Source of the DNA: Atlantibacter hermannii
GTDB lineage: Bacteria; Pseudomonadota; Gammaproteobacteria; Enterobacterales; Enterobacteriaceae
Assembly (NCBI GenBank): GCA_900635495.1
Contig: LR134136.1
Span: forward strand, 62,001 to 126,000
Direction: 5' to 3'
Length of the DNA: 64,000 nucleotides
In this document: piece by piece, positions 35,043-45,837 of the stretch
Layout: every line of letters starts with the position of its first letter
How positions within the stretch are numbered: position 1 is the first letter of the stretch
Made by a program: the position numbers and the translations under genes
The notes under the pieces: generated by a model
Database searches by the model: none
What the model saw: the letters and a program-made list of their open reading frames with translations, nothing else
What the model was told of the DNA's origin: nothing

Positions 35043-36221
35043 TTAACGCGAAAACTCGCTATGCCGTTCGCGATAGTCTTTTGGCGTGGCGTCATACTCT
35101 TTTTTGAAGACCGAATAAAAATACTGCAACGAAGGATAACCGCAGATTTGCGAGATCTCATTAATAGAGAGCGAGGTCGAAATGAGCAAACTGCGCGCTT
35201 TATGCAGTTTCTCGGCATGCAGAACGGCGTGAATGGTTTCGCCCACTTCTTCTTTAAAGCGTTTCTCCAGGTTAGAGCGTGACATGCCAATGGCATCCAG
35301 TACCTGTTCGACTTTAATTCCCTTGCAGGCATGGTTACGAATGTAATGCATAGCCTGAATGACCGCCGGATCATGAAGTGAACGGTAATCCGTCGACTGC
35401 CGCTCCACGACTTTGAGCGGTGGCACCAGCAGCCGTTGTAATGGCAGCGGCTCGCGCGCCAGCAACCGGTGTAACAGTTTGGCGGCCTGATAACCCATTT
35501 GGCGCGTCCCCTGAGCCACAGATGAAAGCGCGACGCGTGAGAGATAGCGTGTCAGCTCTTCATTATCGATGCCGATAACGCAAATCTTCTCAGGCACGGG
35601 GATATGTAAATGCTCGCAGACTTGCAGAACGTGGCGGGCGCGGGCGTCGGTGACGGCAATAATCCCTGTTTGCGGCGGGAGCGTTTGTAGCCAGTCAGCG
35701 AGTCGATTTTGGGCGTGTTGCCAGTTATCCGGCGCGGTTTCCAGCCCCTGATACACGACGCCGCGGTATTTTTCCTGAGCGACGAGCTGGCAAAAGGCGT
35801 GCTCGCGCTCAGCGGCCCAGCGTTTACCGCTGGAAGGCGGCAGGCCATAGAAGGCAAACCGGTGTACCCCTTTTTCTTTTAAATGCAGAAAGGCTTGCTC
35901 AACGAGGGCATAGTTATCGGTCGCGATATAATGCACCGGCGGGTAGTGTTCCGGGCTGTGATAGGAGCCGCCGACGCCGACGATGGGCACATCCACGTCC
36001 GCCAGCAGTTTTTCGATCTCTTTGTCATCGTAATCTGCGATAACGCCGTCACCTAACCACTCTTTGATATTGTCGATACGCGCCCGAAAGTCTTCTTCAA
36101 TGAAAATATCCCAGCTCGATTGCGTTGCCTGGAGATACTCGCCTACGCCTTCAACCACCTGGCGGTCGTAGGCTTTATTAGCGTTGAATAACAATGTGAT
36201 GCGATGACGTTTTTCAAACAT
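35043..36221 (-). CDS. xylR: xylose operon activator XylR
   Basis: Activates xylAB and xylFGH when D-xylose is bound. It has 392 residues from the ATG at 36219-36221, the E. coli length; the open frame runs 25 codons further upstream without support. Residues 1-270 form a LacI/periplasmic-binding-type sugar domain (FNANKAYDRQVVEGVGEYLQ, VIGIDNEELTRYLS); the last 100 residues are an AraC-type double HTH (DAIGMSRSNLEKRFKEEVG, EISQICGYPSLQYFYSVFKK). It lies downstream of xylH in the same direction, separated by a terminator-like hairpin. Confidence 0.96.
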   Translation of the reverse strand: MFEKRHRITLLFNANKAYDRQVVEGVGEYLQATQSSWDIFIEEDFRARIDNIKEWLGDGVIADYDDKEIEKLLADVDVPIVGVGGSYHSPEHYPPVHYIATDNYALVEQAFLHLKEKGVHRFAFYGLPPSSGKRWAAEREHAFCQLVAQEKYRGVVYQGLETAPDNWQHAQNRLADWLQTLPPQTGIIAVTDARARHVLQVCEHLHIPVPEKICVIGIDNEELTRYLSRVALSSVAQGTRQMGYQAAKLLHRLLAREPLPLQRLLVPPLKVVERQSTDYRSLHDPAVIQAMHYIRNHACKGIKVEQVLDAIGMSRSNLEKRFKEEVGETIHAVLHAEKLHKARSLLISTSLSINEISQICGYPSLQYFYSVFKKEYDATPKDYRERHSEFSR

Positions 36222-36270
36222 GACATGGCCCTGACAGTTCTTCCATTTCCTGAATAGCATAAACAGCAAT

Positions 36271-36297
36271 ATGCCGGAGATTTTACGCTCCGGCATT
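36271..36297 (-). terminator. hairpin between xylH and xylR
   Basis: Perfect ATGCCGGAG/CTCCGGCAT inverted repeat in the 96-bp xylH-xylR gap. There is no long T tract, so it may be an attenuating or mRNA-stabilising hairpin rather than a full terminator. Confidence 0.6.
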
Positions 36298-36317
36298 GCG
36301 ATCTGATGCGCAGTTTA

Positions 36318-37499
36318 TTAGCCGCGTCGCTTGGTTGCTGAATCCATCCAGACAGCCAGCAGCAAAATGGCACCCTTCACGATGTACTGCCAGAAGGTGG
36401 GGACGTCCATCATACTCATACCGTTATCCAGCGAAGCCATGATAAACGCGCCCATGACCGCGCCGGCGACGCTACCAATTCCACCGGCGAGACTGGTGCC
36501 CCCGATTACGCAGGCTGCAATAGCATCCAGTTCGGCGATATTCCCGGCGGACGGCGAGCCCGCGCCAAGTCGGGAGCTCAGGATCAGCCCGGCAATCGCG
36601 ACCATCAGGCCGTTAATGGCAAACACCGCCAGTTTGGTACGCTCAACGTTAATGCCGGATAAGCGCGCCGCTTCAATATTGCCGCCGATGGCATAAATCC
36701 GGCGACCAAAGGCAGTGCGCGTTGCCATAAACATACCGCCTAACAGTAAGAATGCGAGGATCAGCACCGGTGTCGGTACGCCGCGATAATCATTGAGCAA
36801 CCAAATGGCACCCAGCACGATAACCGCAATCAGCGCCTGTTTCCCAACGCTGCCACCGGCGGCGTTAACCGGCAGCCCCAGGGTTTGCCGACGCACCCGG
36901 CCACGCCATTGCCAGGCCATAAAGGCCATTAAACCCAGCGCACCGACAACGAAGCCAATGCCGTTAGATAGGTAGCTCTGGCCGATTTGCGACATGGCAT
37001 TGCTGGTGGGCGAAACGGTGGTTCCGTTAGTGATGCCGATTAAGATGCCGCGAAAAGCCAGCATCCCCGCCAGCGTCACAATAAACGACGGCACTTTCCG
37101 ATAGGCCACCCACCATCCGTTCCAGGTGCCTAACAGCAAACCCAGCGCCAGCGTAACCACAACGGTAAGCGGCAGCGGCCAACCCAGCCAGACGTCGAAA
37201 ATCGCCGCCGCGCCACCCAGCAGGCCCATCATTGAGCCCACCGACAGATCAATTTCCGCCGAGATAATCACGAACACCATTCCCACCGCCAGGATGCCGG
37301 TAATGGCGGTCTGGCGCAGCAGGTTCGAGACGTTACGCGCGCTGAGATAGGCACCTTCCGTCATAAAGGTAAAGAACAGCATAATGACAATAATGGCGGC
37401 AATCATGACAAACACTTGTAAGTTAAGCGCTTTCAGACCACCGGGCTTTTTCGCCAGCGGTGCCGCGAGTTTCATTTCAGACAGGTTGCTTTTCGACAT
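36318..37499 (-). CDS. xylH: D-xylose ABC transporter permease
   Basis: Inner-membrane permease of the high-affinity xylose importer, with 393 residues as in E. coli and ten or more hydrophobic segments. The family motif SAEIDLSVGSMMGL (about residues 79-92) and the cytoplasmic EAA-like region GGNIEAARLSGINVERTK contact the ATPase XylG. The gene start overlaps the xylG 3' end by 23 bp, giving translational coupling. Confidence 0.96.
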   Translation of the reverse strand: MSKSNLSEMKLAAPLAKKPGGLKALNLQVFVMIAAIIVIMLFFTFMTEGAYLSARNVSNLLRQTAITGILAVGMVFVIISAEIDLSVGSMMGLLGGAAAIFDVWLGWPLPLTVVVTLALGLLLGTWNGWWVAYRKVPSFIVTLAGMLAFRGILIGITNGTTVSPTSNAMSQIGQSYLSNGIGFVVGALGLMAFMAWQWRGRVRRQTLGLPVNAAGGSVGKQALIAVIVLGAIWLLNDYRGVPTPVLILAFLLLGGMFMATRTAFGRRIYAIGGNIEAARLSGINVERTKLAVFAINGLMVAIAGLILSSRLGAGSPSAGNIAELDAIAACVIGGTSLAGGIGSVAGAVMGAFIMASLDNGMSMMDVPTFWQYIVKGAILLLAVWMDSATKRRG

Positions 37500-39018
37500 A
37501 GGGTTCGCTCCTCAGGGCCGCTTCCATGACCTGCTCCTGGGTCAGGTTTTGGTTGATCAGGTTGGCTTTCAGGCGCCCTTCATGCATTACCAGCACCCGG
37601 TCGCTCAGACCGAGCACCTCTGGTAATTCTGAAGAGATAACGATGACAGCGATGCCTTGTTGCACCAGTTGGTTAATCAGCTTGTAGATTTCATATTTCG
37701 CGCCAATGTCGATGCCCCGGGTCGGTTCATCAAGGATCAAAATGCGCGGATTGAGCAGCAGACAGCGGGCAAGAATGGCTTTTTGCTGATTCCCGCCGCT
37801 TAGCCGTCCGATGGCCAGTTCCGGTGATGACGTTTTCACTTTTAGCCGGGCGATGGACTGCAAAATACATTGTTGCTCCGCCGCATCATCCAGCGTGCTG
37901 ACCGGGCCGGTAAAATCGCTTAGCGACGCCAGCGTGATATTTTTACCTACTGCCATGACCGGTACGATACCGTCTCTTTTGCGGTCTTCCGGCACCATGG
38001 CAATGCCATGCGCAATCGCCTGCTGGCAATTTTTGATGCTGACGGGTGCGCCATCAATAAAGACTTCGCCTTCCCAGCGGCCTGGCCAGACGCCGAACAG
38101 GCATTGCACCGCTTCGGTACGCCCTGCGCCAACCAGCCCGGCGATGCCGAGGATCTCACCGCGACGCAGGCTGAACGAGATGTCATTAACGCGTTTGATA
38201 TGGCGATTGACCGGATGCCAGGCGGTGAGGTGTTCAACGCGCAGGATTTCATCATGTATCTGATGCGGTTCGTTGGGGTAGAGGGACGTTAGCTCGCGCC
38301 CTACCATCATGGTGATAATGTCGCTTTCGCTCATCTGTTCCGCGTCGCGGGTGCCGATATGCTGACCATCACGGATAACGCAGATAGTACTGGAGATCGC
38401 CTTCACTTCGTTCAGCTTGTGAGAGATATAGATACAGGCGATGCCGTGATGCTGCAGATCGCGAATAATGTTCAGCAATACGGTGGTTTCCTGCTCAGTG
38501 AGCGACGCGGTGGGTTCATCAAGGATTAATAGCCGCACCTGCTTATTCAGGGCCTTGGCGATTTCCACCAGTTGCTGGTGACCCAGGCCTAAATCGCCCA
38601 CTCGCGTATCCGGCGACAGATTCAAATTCACCTGTGCCAGCAGTTTCTGGCAGCGCAGGGTCATCGCGTCGTAATCCATTACGCCGTGACGGGTAATTTC
38701 TGCGCCAAGAAAGATGTTTTCCAGCACGGTAAGGTGTTTTACCAGCGCCAGTTCCTGGTGAATGATGGCGATACCTTTGCGTTCGGTATCGCGAATATGG
38801 CTCGCTTCGAGTTTTTCGCCTGCGAACCAGATTTCACCGTCATAGCTTCCGTGCGGGTAAATTCCGCACAAAACCTTCATTAAGGTGGATTTTCCGGAGC
38901 CGTTTTCGCCGCACAGAGAAAGCACGTCGCCCGCGTTGACGTTCAGGCTGACGTTATCCACCGCTTTCACAGCACCAAAAGCTTTGGTGATGTTTTTCAT
39001 CTCGAGTAAGTAAGGCAT
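37477..39018 (-). CDS. xylG: D-xylose ABC transporter ATP-binding protein
   Basis: Duplicated ATPase of the xylose importer, 513 residues, equal to E. coli XylG. The first cassette has a normal Walker A (GENGSGKST) and Walker B (LLILDEPTASLT); the second has the degenerate GLVGAGRTE loop usual in sugar-type ABC proteins, with signature LSGGNQQKA. The start is the ATG at 39016-39018, MPYLLEMKNITK. It lies 68 bp after xylF and overlaps xylH. Confidence 0.96.
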   Translation of the reverse strand: MPYLLEMKNITKAFGAVKAVDNVSLNVNAGDVLSLCGENGSGKSTLMKVLCGIYPHGSYDGEIWFAGEKLEASHIRDTERKGIAIIHQELALVKHLTVLENIFLGAEITRHGVMDYDAMTLRCQKLLAQVNLNLSPDTRVGDLGLGHQQLVEIAKALNKQVRLLILDEPTASLTEQETTVLLNIIRDLQHHGIACIYISHKLNEVKAISSTICVIRDGQHIGTRDAEQMSESDIITMMVGRELTSLYPNEPHQIHDEILRVEHLTAWHPVNRHIKRVNDISFSLRRGEILGIAGLVGAGRTEAVQCLFGVWPGRWEGEVFIDGAPVSIKNCQQAIAHGIAMVPEDRKRDGIVPVMAVGKNITLASLSDFTGPVSTLDDAAEQQCILQSIARLKVKTSSPELAIGRLSGGNQQKAILARCLLLNPRILILDEPTRGIDIGAKYEIYKLINQLVQQGIAVIVISSELPEVLGLSDRVLVMHEGRLKANLINQNLTQEQVMEAALRSEPYVEKQPV

Positions 39019-39086
39019 GCCAACCCCGTGGTTCACGGTTGAATTCAGGCCACAAGCGCCCGCGAAGCGTCGCGGGCACCCGGAGA

Positions 39087-40079
39087 TTACAAATCGCTTT
39101 GCTTATGGAAGCCGTCTTTAATGACGGTGGATTCGATATTGGTTTTTTCCACTTCGACAGGATTAAGCAGGCGTGCGGGAACATCTTTCAGCCCGTTATT
39201 CAAACTGGCGTCTGATTTCGGCGTCTGCCCGTTGCCCAGCTCAACGGCAATTTCCGCGGCGTTATTGGCAAGTTCAGTAATCGGTTTATAAACCGTCATG
39301 GTTTGGGTGCCGGCGATAATGCGTTTTACGCCTGCGAGGTCCGCATCCTGCCCGGAAATGGCGACTTTACCCGCCAGCCCTTGCGCACTCAGCGCCTGGA
39401 TTGCGCCGCCTGCGGTGGCGTCGTTGGAGGCGACGACGGCATCGATTTTGTTGTTGTTAGCCGTTAAGGCGTTTTCCATAATTTTCAGCGCGTTTTCCGG
39501 CAACCAGCCATCGACCCACTGATCCCCGACGATGTGAATTTTGCCATCGTCAATGAACGGCTTAAGCACTTTCATTTGCCCGGCGCGGAACAGTTTGGCG
39601 TTATTGTCCACCGGCGAGCCGCCCATCAGGAAATAATTGCCTTGGGGCACTTTATCAACCAGCGCTTTAGCCTGTAATTCGCCGACTTTTTCGTTATCAA
39701 AAGAGATGTAGAAATCAATATCCGCGTTATTAATCATTCGGTCATACGCTAATACTTTAATTCCTTCGCGCTTGGCTTCGGCAACAACGTTACTTAATAC
39801 CTGCCCATTGTAGGGAATAATGACGAGCACATCGACGCCGCGGTTAATCATGTTCTCAATCTGCGACATTTGCGTTTCTTCATTGCCATTTGCAGATTGT
39901 ACAAAGACTTTGGCGCCCAGCGATTCCGCTTTTTTCACAAAAATATCGCGGTCTTTTTGCCAGCGTTCCAGACGAAGGTCGTCAATGGCCATGCCGATCT
40001 TCACTTCTTTGGCGATGCCGCTCATGCTTGTTAACAGCAGTGAGGCGCAGAGGGTGAGGGCAAGGTTCTTTATCTTCAT
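39087..40079 (-). CDS. xylF: D-xylose-binding periplasmic protein
   Basis: Periplasmic receptor that delivers xylose to XylGH. It has 330 residues like E. coli XylF, with a signal peptide (residues 1-23, ending SGIAKEV). Ribose/galactose-binding-type strands include GMAIDDLRLERWQKDRDIF at the first ligand face and VAISGQDADLAGVKRI at the last. First gene of xylFGH, divergent from xylA. Confidence 0.96.
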   Translation of the reverse strand: MKIKNLALTLCASLLLTSMSGIAKEVKIGMAIDDLRLERWQKDRDIFVKKAESLGAKVFVQSANGNEETQMSQIENMINRGVDVLVIIPYNGQVLSNVVAEAKREGIKVLAYDRMINNADIDFYISFDNEKVGELQAKALVDKVPQGNYFLMGGSPVDNNAKLFRAGQMKVLKPFIDDGKIHIVGDQWVDGWLPENALKIMENALTANNNKIDAVVASNDATAGGAIQALSAQGLAGKVAISGQDADLAGVKRIIAGTQTMTVYKPITELANNAAEIAVELGNGQTPKSDASLNNGLKDVPARLLNPVEVEKTNIESTVIKDGFHKQSDL

Positions 40080-40461
40080 AGTGTTAATACCTGTTGTAGG
40101 GTGATAGTGGCGTATTACAACTCAGAGTAAAGAGACGTTCTATTCAGCAAACATTTAGAGTTTTGACCTGAAAGCGGCGAACCTTCAATTACAGATTTTC
40201 GTCCCGGCATTACGTTTTTTTGTTTGTTTTCTGTTTTATGACCGCGATCGAATTTTAAATTTAACAATTGCCGCTAATTGCTTAAATCTGGATTATTTCT
40301 CGCAATGTTCATTTTTGAAGAAAATACATTTTGTGACCGGTAGCGCGTTTGTGCATTATCTTAATGCCAGTGTGAAATAACGTAATTGAGTAACGGGCGG
40401 GTAATATCCAGGATTATTTTTACACAGTGCTCGAACCCGCTCTCTGATTACGGAGTTAATT
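40080..40461. promoter_or_regulatory. xylA-xylF divergent promoter region
   Basis: 382 bp without a gene. A block AGTGTGAAATAACGTAATTG (40369-40388) matches the E. coli xylA promoter/XylR region, and TGTGA-N6-GCGCG at 40332-40347 is at the place of the E. coli CRP site, with a weak right half. The xylF-side promoter is AT-rich and less clear. Confidence 0.65.
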
Positions 40462-41783
40462 ATGCAAAATTATTTCGACCAGCTTGAACGCGTGAAATAT
40501 GAAGGACCAGAAACGTCGAATCCTCTGGCGTTTCGTCATTACAACCCGGACCAGAAAGTACTGGGTAAACGCATGGAAGATCATCTGCGTTCGCCGCGTG
40601 CTACTGGCACACGTTCTGCTGGAATGGCGCAGATATGTTCGGCGTCGGCTCGTTCGATCGTCCCTGGCAGCAGCCGGGCGATGCGCTGGCGCTTGCCGCC
40701 CGTAAGGCAGACGTGGCGTTTGAGTTTTTCCATAAACTGAACGTGCCGTATTACTGCTTCCACGATGTAGACGTGTCGCCGGAAGGGGCGTCTTTAAAAG
40801 AGTACCTGAATAATTTCAGCCACATGGTCGACGTGCTTGAGCAAAAGCAGCAGGAATCAGGCGTGAAATTGTTGTGGGGCACCGCGAACTGCTTTACCAA
40901 CCCACGCTACGGCGCAGGTGCCGCAACCAGTCCCGATCCGGAAGTGTTTTCCTGGGCTGCTACGCAAGTGGTTACAGCGATGAACGCCACACACCGTCTG
41001 GGTGGTGAAAACTATGTGCTGTGGGGCGGCCGCGAAGGGTACGAGACGCTGCTTAATACCGATTTACGCCAGGAACGCGAGCAAATCGGCCGTTTCATGC
41101 AGATGGTCGTTGAGCACAAACATAAAATCGGCTTCCAGGGCACGCTGCTGATTGAACCGAAACCGCAAGAGCCGACGAAACATCAGTACGATTATGATGT
41201 CGCGACCGTATACGGCTTCCTGAAGCAGTTTGGGCTGGAAAAAGAAATTAAGGTCAATATCGAAGCCAACCATGCCACGCTGGCTGGTCACTCTTTCCAT
41301 CATGAAATTGCTACCGCTATCGCGCTGGGCGTGTTCGGTTCCGTTGACGCCAACCGCGGTGACCCGCAGTTGGGCTGGGATACTGACCAGTTCCCTATCA
41401 GCGTGGAAGAGAACGCGCTGGTGATGTATGAAATCATCAAAGCGGGTGGTTTCACGACGGGCGGGTTGAACTTTGATGCCAAAGTGCGTCGTCAAAGCAC
41501 CGATAAATACGATCTGTTCTACGGTCATATCGGCGCGATGGATACCATGGCATTAGCCCTCAAAGTCGCGGCTCGCATGATCGAAGACGGTGAGTTAGAC
41601 AGCCGTGTCGCGAAGCGTTATGCCGGTTGGAATGGTGAGCTGGGCCAGCAAATTCTGAAAGGCCAGCTTACGCTTGAGCAAGTGGCGAATTACGCTGAAC
41701 AGCATAATCTGGCACCGCGTCATCAGAGCGGGCATCAGGAACTGCTGGAAAATCTGGTTAACCACTATCTGTTCGATCGCTAA
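40462..41783 (+). pseudogene. xylA: xylose isomerase, single-base frameshift
   Basis: Converts D-xylose to D-xylulose with Mg2+/Mn2+. The first 43 residues (MQNYFDQLERVKYEG to EDHLR) are followed by a frame break near 40589-40591, where the coding sequence CGTTCGCC lacks one T needed for [20 protein letters not shown]. Correction gives 440 residues, identical in length to E. coli. Downstream catalytic segments are intact: CFHDVDVSPEG (His), LLIEPKPQEPTKHQ (metal Glu), NIEANHATLAGH and DANRGDPQLGWDTDQF. Almost certainly functional in the organism. First gene of xylAB. Confidence 0.93.
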
Positions 41784-41826
41784 CGTTCTGCGCCACCTCT
41801 GTGGCGCTCATTAAGGAGTTGCCGCC

Positions 41827-43282
41827 ATGTATATCGGGATTGATTTGGGTACGTCGGGCGTTAAGGTTATTTTGCTGGATGAGAGCGGAGCGCTACGGGC
41901 GACCCATTCTGAACCCCTGACGGTATCGCGTCCGCATCCGCTGTGGTCAGAGCAAGATCCCGAATCATGGTGGCAGGCAACCGACAAAGCGATGCAGGCG
42001 CTTGGTACGCAGCACAGCCTGCGAGAAGTGAAAGCGCTTGGCATCGCCGGGCAGATGCACGGCGCAACGCTGTTGGACAAGCACCAACGGGTGCTGCGTC
42101 CGGCTATTTTGTGGAACGATGGCCGCTGCGCTGAAGAGTGTCAGTTGCTTGAGGCCAGCGTTGCGGATTCCCGATCCATTACGGGCAATCTGATGATGCC
42201 CGGCTTTACCGCGCCCAAACTGCTGTGGGTGCAGCGCCATGAACCTGACGTGTTTGAGCAGGTTGATAAGGTCTTATTACCCAAAGATTACTTACGCCTG
42301 CGGATGACGGGCGAATTTGCCGGCGATATGTCGGATGCCGCCGGAACGATGTGGCTGGATGTCGGCAAGCGTGACTGGAGCGATAAAATGCTCGCGGCCT
42401 GCGGATTAACGCGCCAAAACATGCCTGCCTTATTTGAAGGCAGCGAGGTGGCCGGGCAGCTTACAGCGGAAATCGCCAGCCGCTGGAATATGCCAGCGGT
42501 GCCCGTCGTGGCTGGCGGCGGTGATAATGCCGCAGGCGCGGTCGGCGTAGGGATTGCCGATGCCGGGCAGGCAATGCTTTCTCTCGGTACATCAGGCGTG
42601 TATTTCGCGGTCAGCGATGGGTTCTTATCCAATCCGGAGAGTGCGGTGCACAGCTTCTGCCACGCCTTGCCAAAACGCTGGCATTTAATGTCCGTTATGC
42701 TGAGCGCCGCGTCCTGCCTCGACTGGGCAGCGAAACTCACCGGCCTCGGCAGCGTTCCCGCGCTGATTGAGGCGGCGAAACAGGCGAATGGTGATGCCGG
42801 AACGGTGTGGTTTCTTCCCTATCTCTCGGGCGAACGCACGCCGCATAACAACCCGAACGCCAAAGGTGTGTTCTTCGGCATGACACATCAGCATGGCCCG
42901 GCGGAACTGGCGCAGGCGGTGCTGGAGGGCGTGGGATATGCGCTGGCAGACGGCATGGACGTGGTTCATAACTGCGGTTTACAGCCCAAAAGCATCACCC
43001 CTCATTGGCGGCGGTGCGCGTAGTGGCTACTGGCGGCAAATGTTGGCGGATATCAGCGGGCAAACCCTGGATTACCGTACCGGCGGCGATGTCGGCCCGG
43101 CACTGGGCGCGGCGCGGCTGGCGCAAATCGCGCTGGCACCAAACCGGCCACTGCAGGACTTTCTGCCGCCGCTACACCTTGAGCAGCAGCACCAGCCTGA
43201 TGAAGCAATTTACAAACGCTACAGTGAAAAGCGCGAAACGTTCCGGCAGATTTATCAGCATCTCGCACCGCTGATGAAATAA
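41827..43282 (+). pseudogene. xylB: xylulokinase, single-base frameshift
   Basis: FGGY kinase phosphorylating D-xylulose at O5. The first 390 residues are intact (IGIDLGTSGVKVILLDE phosphate loop, GIAGQMHGATLL substrate loop, catalytic Asp in AGGGDNAAGAVG). Then an extra C in the run 42998-43001 shifts KSITLIGGGARSGYW out of frame and creates an early stop. Removing it gives 484 residues, the E. coli length. AAGGAG precedes the ATG, 43 bp after xylA. Confidence 0.93.
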
Positions 43283-43339
43283 GGCTGTAACACGTCCTGG
43301 TTTTGCTTTTATTTGTCCGTTTTTGGTATTACCGACTTT

Positions 43340-43390
43340 CGGACGCCTTGCCAGAATGGGGTTAATCCCACTCAACGAGGGCGTCCGGAA
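43340..43390 (+). promoter_or_regulatory. leader with nested palindromes before the cysteine hydrolase gene
   Basis: CGGACGCC (43340-43347) pairs with GGCGTCCG (43380-43387) across a palindrome TGGGGTTAATCCCA (43357-43370). The outer stem includes sequence touching the GAGG ribosome-binding site (43377-43380), so the fold could hide the start codon of the next gene, or the inner palindrome could be an operator. Confidence 0.45.
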
Positions 43391-43933
43391 ATGTCACATT
43401 CTGCATTAATTAATATCGATTCACAGGTTTCATTCTTTCACCGCGACTACTGGGATGATACCGGTTTCGCTGATTTCCAGATGGCGATTTCACGCCTGAT
43501 TGCAGGCTGCCAGAAAATGGGCATCCCGGTGGTCGATATCTTTCACGTTGCCGACCAGGGCGCCTTTTCGCTGGCGTCCGGCTATGTTAAACCCATGCCT
43601 TTTTTGACGCATCAGGCGGATGTTACTTTCCACAAGCATGTCCATAATGCTTTTACCGACACCGGGCTGGATCGCTGGCTGCGCGTTCGGGAAATTAACC
43701 ATGTGATTATTTGCGGGATACGCACCGAGCAGTGCTGTGAAACCACGGCGCGTGTCGCGTCTGATTTAGGCTATCAGGTCAGTTTTGTTTCTGAGGCAAT
43801 GCTCACCTTTGCGATGCGCTATAAAGACATTACTCTGGATAGCCAAACCTTGCGTCATCGCACCGAGACCGTGCTGGATGGCCGCTTTGCTACGGTCCGG
43901 AAGGTTACTGAATGCCTGGAGTCACTTCAATGA
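43391..43933 (+). CDS. isochorismatase-family cysteine hydrolase
   Basis: A 180-residue hydrolase of the isochorismatase/nicotinamidase superfamily. The catalytic triad is visible: Asp in ALINIDSQVSFF (near residue 10), Lys in VTFHKHVHNAF (near 79) and Cys in GIRTEQCCETTARVA (near 117). Typical members hydrolyse amides or related substrates such as nicotinamide or ureides; nothing here fixes the substrate. The ATG at 43391 has a GAGG box. The stop overlaps the next gene, a GlxA-type regulator (ATGA, 43930-43933). The pair occupies the place of yiaAB in E. coli. Confidence 0.85.
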   Translation: MSHSALINIDSQVSFFHRDYWDDTGFADFQMAISRLIAGCQKMGIPVVDIFHVADQGAFSLASGYVKPMPFLTHQADVTFHKHVHNAFTDTGLDRWLRVREINHVIICGIRTEQCCETTARVASDLGYQVSFVSEAMLTFAMRYKDITLDSQTLRHRTETVLDGRFATVRKVTECLESLQ

Positions 43934-44846
43934 AAACAGATGTCTGGTTTTTAGTGCTACCCGGTACGCTGGCGCTGGACATGATTGGACCTGCTGAAAC
44001 GCTGGGCCTGGCCAGTGATGCTTTCAGATTGCATTACATTGGCCCTGAGACCGAGGTCAGCACCTCGATTGGCCTGAGAATGGGCGGCATTGAGCCCCTT
44101 CCTGAGAGCTTGCCTCAGGGCAGTTTACTGGTGCTCTCCGGCGTGAGTGATTCCACCCGTTATTTTGATACCCCTCAGGCAGTGGTGGCGCGCCGGTGGC
44201 TTAGCCGCCAGCTCGCCGCTATTCAGCGCGGCGCGATACAACTGGTGTGCGTGTGCTCCGGTTCGCTGCTGGCGGCGCGTGCCGGCCTGCTGCACGGCGT
44301 CGAATGCACAACTCATCACGATGTGATTGCGCGGCTCAAAAGCGCTGAGCCCGAGGCAATTGTGCGGGAAGGGCGAATTTTTGTTGAAGATCGCGGCATC
44401 TGGACCAGCGCCGGCATTACGTCAGGCATTGATTTATCGCTGCATCTTATCAATCGTCTGCATGGGCCCCGGCTGGCGTTAGACGTGGCGCGAGAGATGG
44501 TGGTGTGGTTTCGTCGTTCGGGAGAAGATCCGCAGCTTTCCCCGTGGTTGCGATACCGTAATCATATGCATCCAGCCGTACATAAAGCCCAGGATTTACT
44601 GTCCGGCGCGCCGGAATCTGAATGGCGGTTACCGGATATCGCCGCGCGGGTATTTGTCAGCCGCGGCATTTATCGCGATTATTTCAGCAGCATTTAGGGA
44701 TCAGCGTTCGCGATTATCTGGAACAGCTTCGCCTGGCGCAGGCTGAACAACGCTTGCTGCAAGGGCAGGGCGTTGAACAAGCCTCTCTGGCAGCGGGGTT
44801 TTCATCTCCCCGCCAGCTATATCGCGCCCGGCAGCGGGTTAGCTAA
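43930..44846 (+). pseudogene. GlxA-like AraC-family regulator with DJ-1/PfpI domain, single-base frameshift
   Basis: Residues about 1-190 form a DJ-1/PfpI amidotransferase-like sensor domain with CVCSGSLLAARAGLL at the nucleophile elbow. Residues about 215-305 form an AraC-type double HTH. The frame breaks at 44661-44662, where FVSPRHLSRLFQQHLG lacks one C; the unchanged frame ends in a spurious stop at 44697. Correction gives 305 residues, typical for GlxA/FtrA regulators. It is translationally coupled to the upstream hydrolase, so it probably controls that gene. Effector unknown. Confidence 0.85.
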
Positions 44847-45837
44847 CCAGCCTGCGCGTATCAATGCGCTGCAGCAATAGTGAAAGCGTCAGCGAACCGG
44901 CCAGCGTGGCGCTAAAAATCCAGGCGATATCCAGCACGGGCCAGTGCGTGATTTCAATATGGCGAGTGCGCAACGCATGGATAAACAGGGCGTGAAAGCC
45001 ATATATTCCGAGTGAGTGGCGTGAGATTAACGCCAGTCCCGGGAGTGGTCGCTGATTGAGCGTATTTTTCACGGTGATAAACAGGCTGATTGCGGCAATA
45101 AATACCAGCGGGCCGCAATAAAGATAAAAGGTGTCGCTGAAATTGCCCTGGCGCGCCAGTTCGCTATGCGTTCCCAGACTAATCCAGGGTGACACAGGCA
45201 ATAAACGCCAGGGCGGCAGTCAGGGTATATCGCCGATAGCGTGTTTCCAGCATGCCAATCGCCCGGCCAAGTAACCCATACAGCACGTAATAAAAGGTAT
45301 CGCCATTAATATACAGATTCACGGGAAGCCACTTTATGCCTCCCAGGCTTTGCGGCACCGTATTGGGATTGGCGATAACCCCAACAATCAGCAATAAGCC
45401 CAGGATCACCGATATTCCGACTTTTTTTACGGAAATTAGCGGCGAAAGCAGATAAATAACAATAATCGCGAAGAAGAACCACAGGTGATAAAACACGGGT
45501 TTTTTGCAACAGATTAACCAGTGACAACCTCGGGCTGATTGCAGTGAAAAAAGGTGATATAGAGAAACGCAATCGTGCTGTAAAACAGCAAACAAAGCCC
45601 AATGCGTAAAAAATGACGCCGTTCGGCGCTGCGCTCCCCGAAAAACAGATACCCCGAAATCATAAAAAACAGCGGTACGCTGACGCGTGAAGCGGAATTC
45701 AGCACATTGGCAAAATCCCAGCTAAACGGTGTAACGGTATCGGCATTGGTTATATACCAGGTCGTGGTATGGATCATAATCACCATTAAACAGGCGATGC
45801 CGCGCAAATTATCTATCCAGTTTATTTTCTGCTGCAT
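44839..45837 (-). pseudogene. wecH: O-acetyltransferase WecH, three frameshifts
   Basis: Inner-membrane acyltransferase-3 protein that O-acetylates enterobacterial common antigen in E. coli. The start MQQKINWIDNLRGIACLMVI with the catalytic-type His and the RVSVPLFFMISGYLFF segment is in one frame. The middle and the end (LYCGPLVFIAAISL to LLQRIDTRRLVS) are in others. Extra bases in the A run 45547-45552, the T run 45500-45505 and at 45184-45185 explain all three breaks. Removing three bases gives exactly 331 residues, the E. coli length. It overlaps the convergent regulator by 8 bp. Confidence 0.9.
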
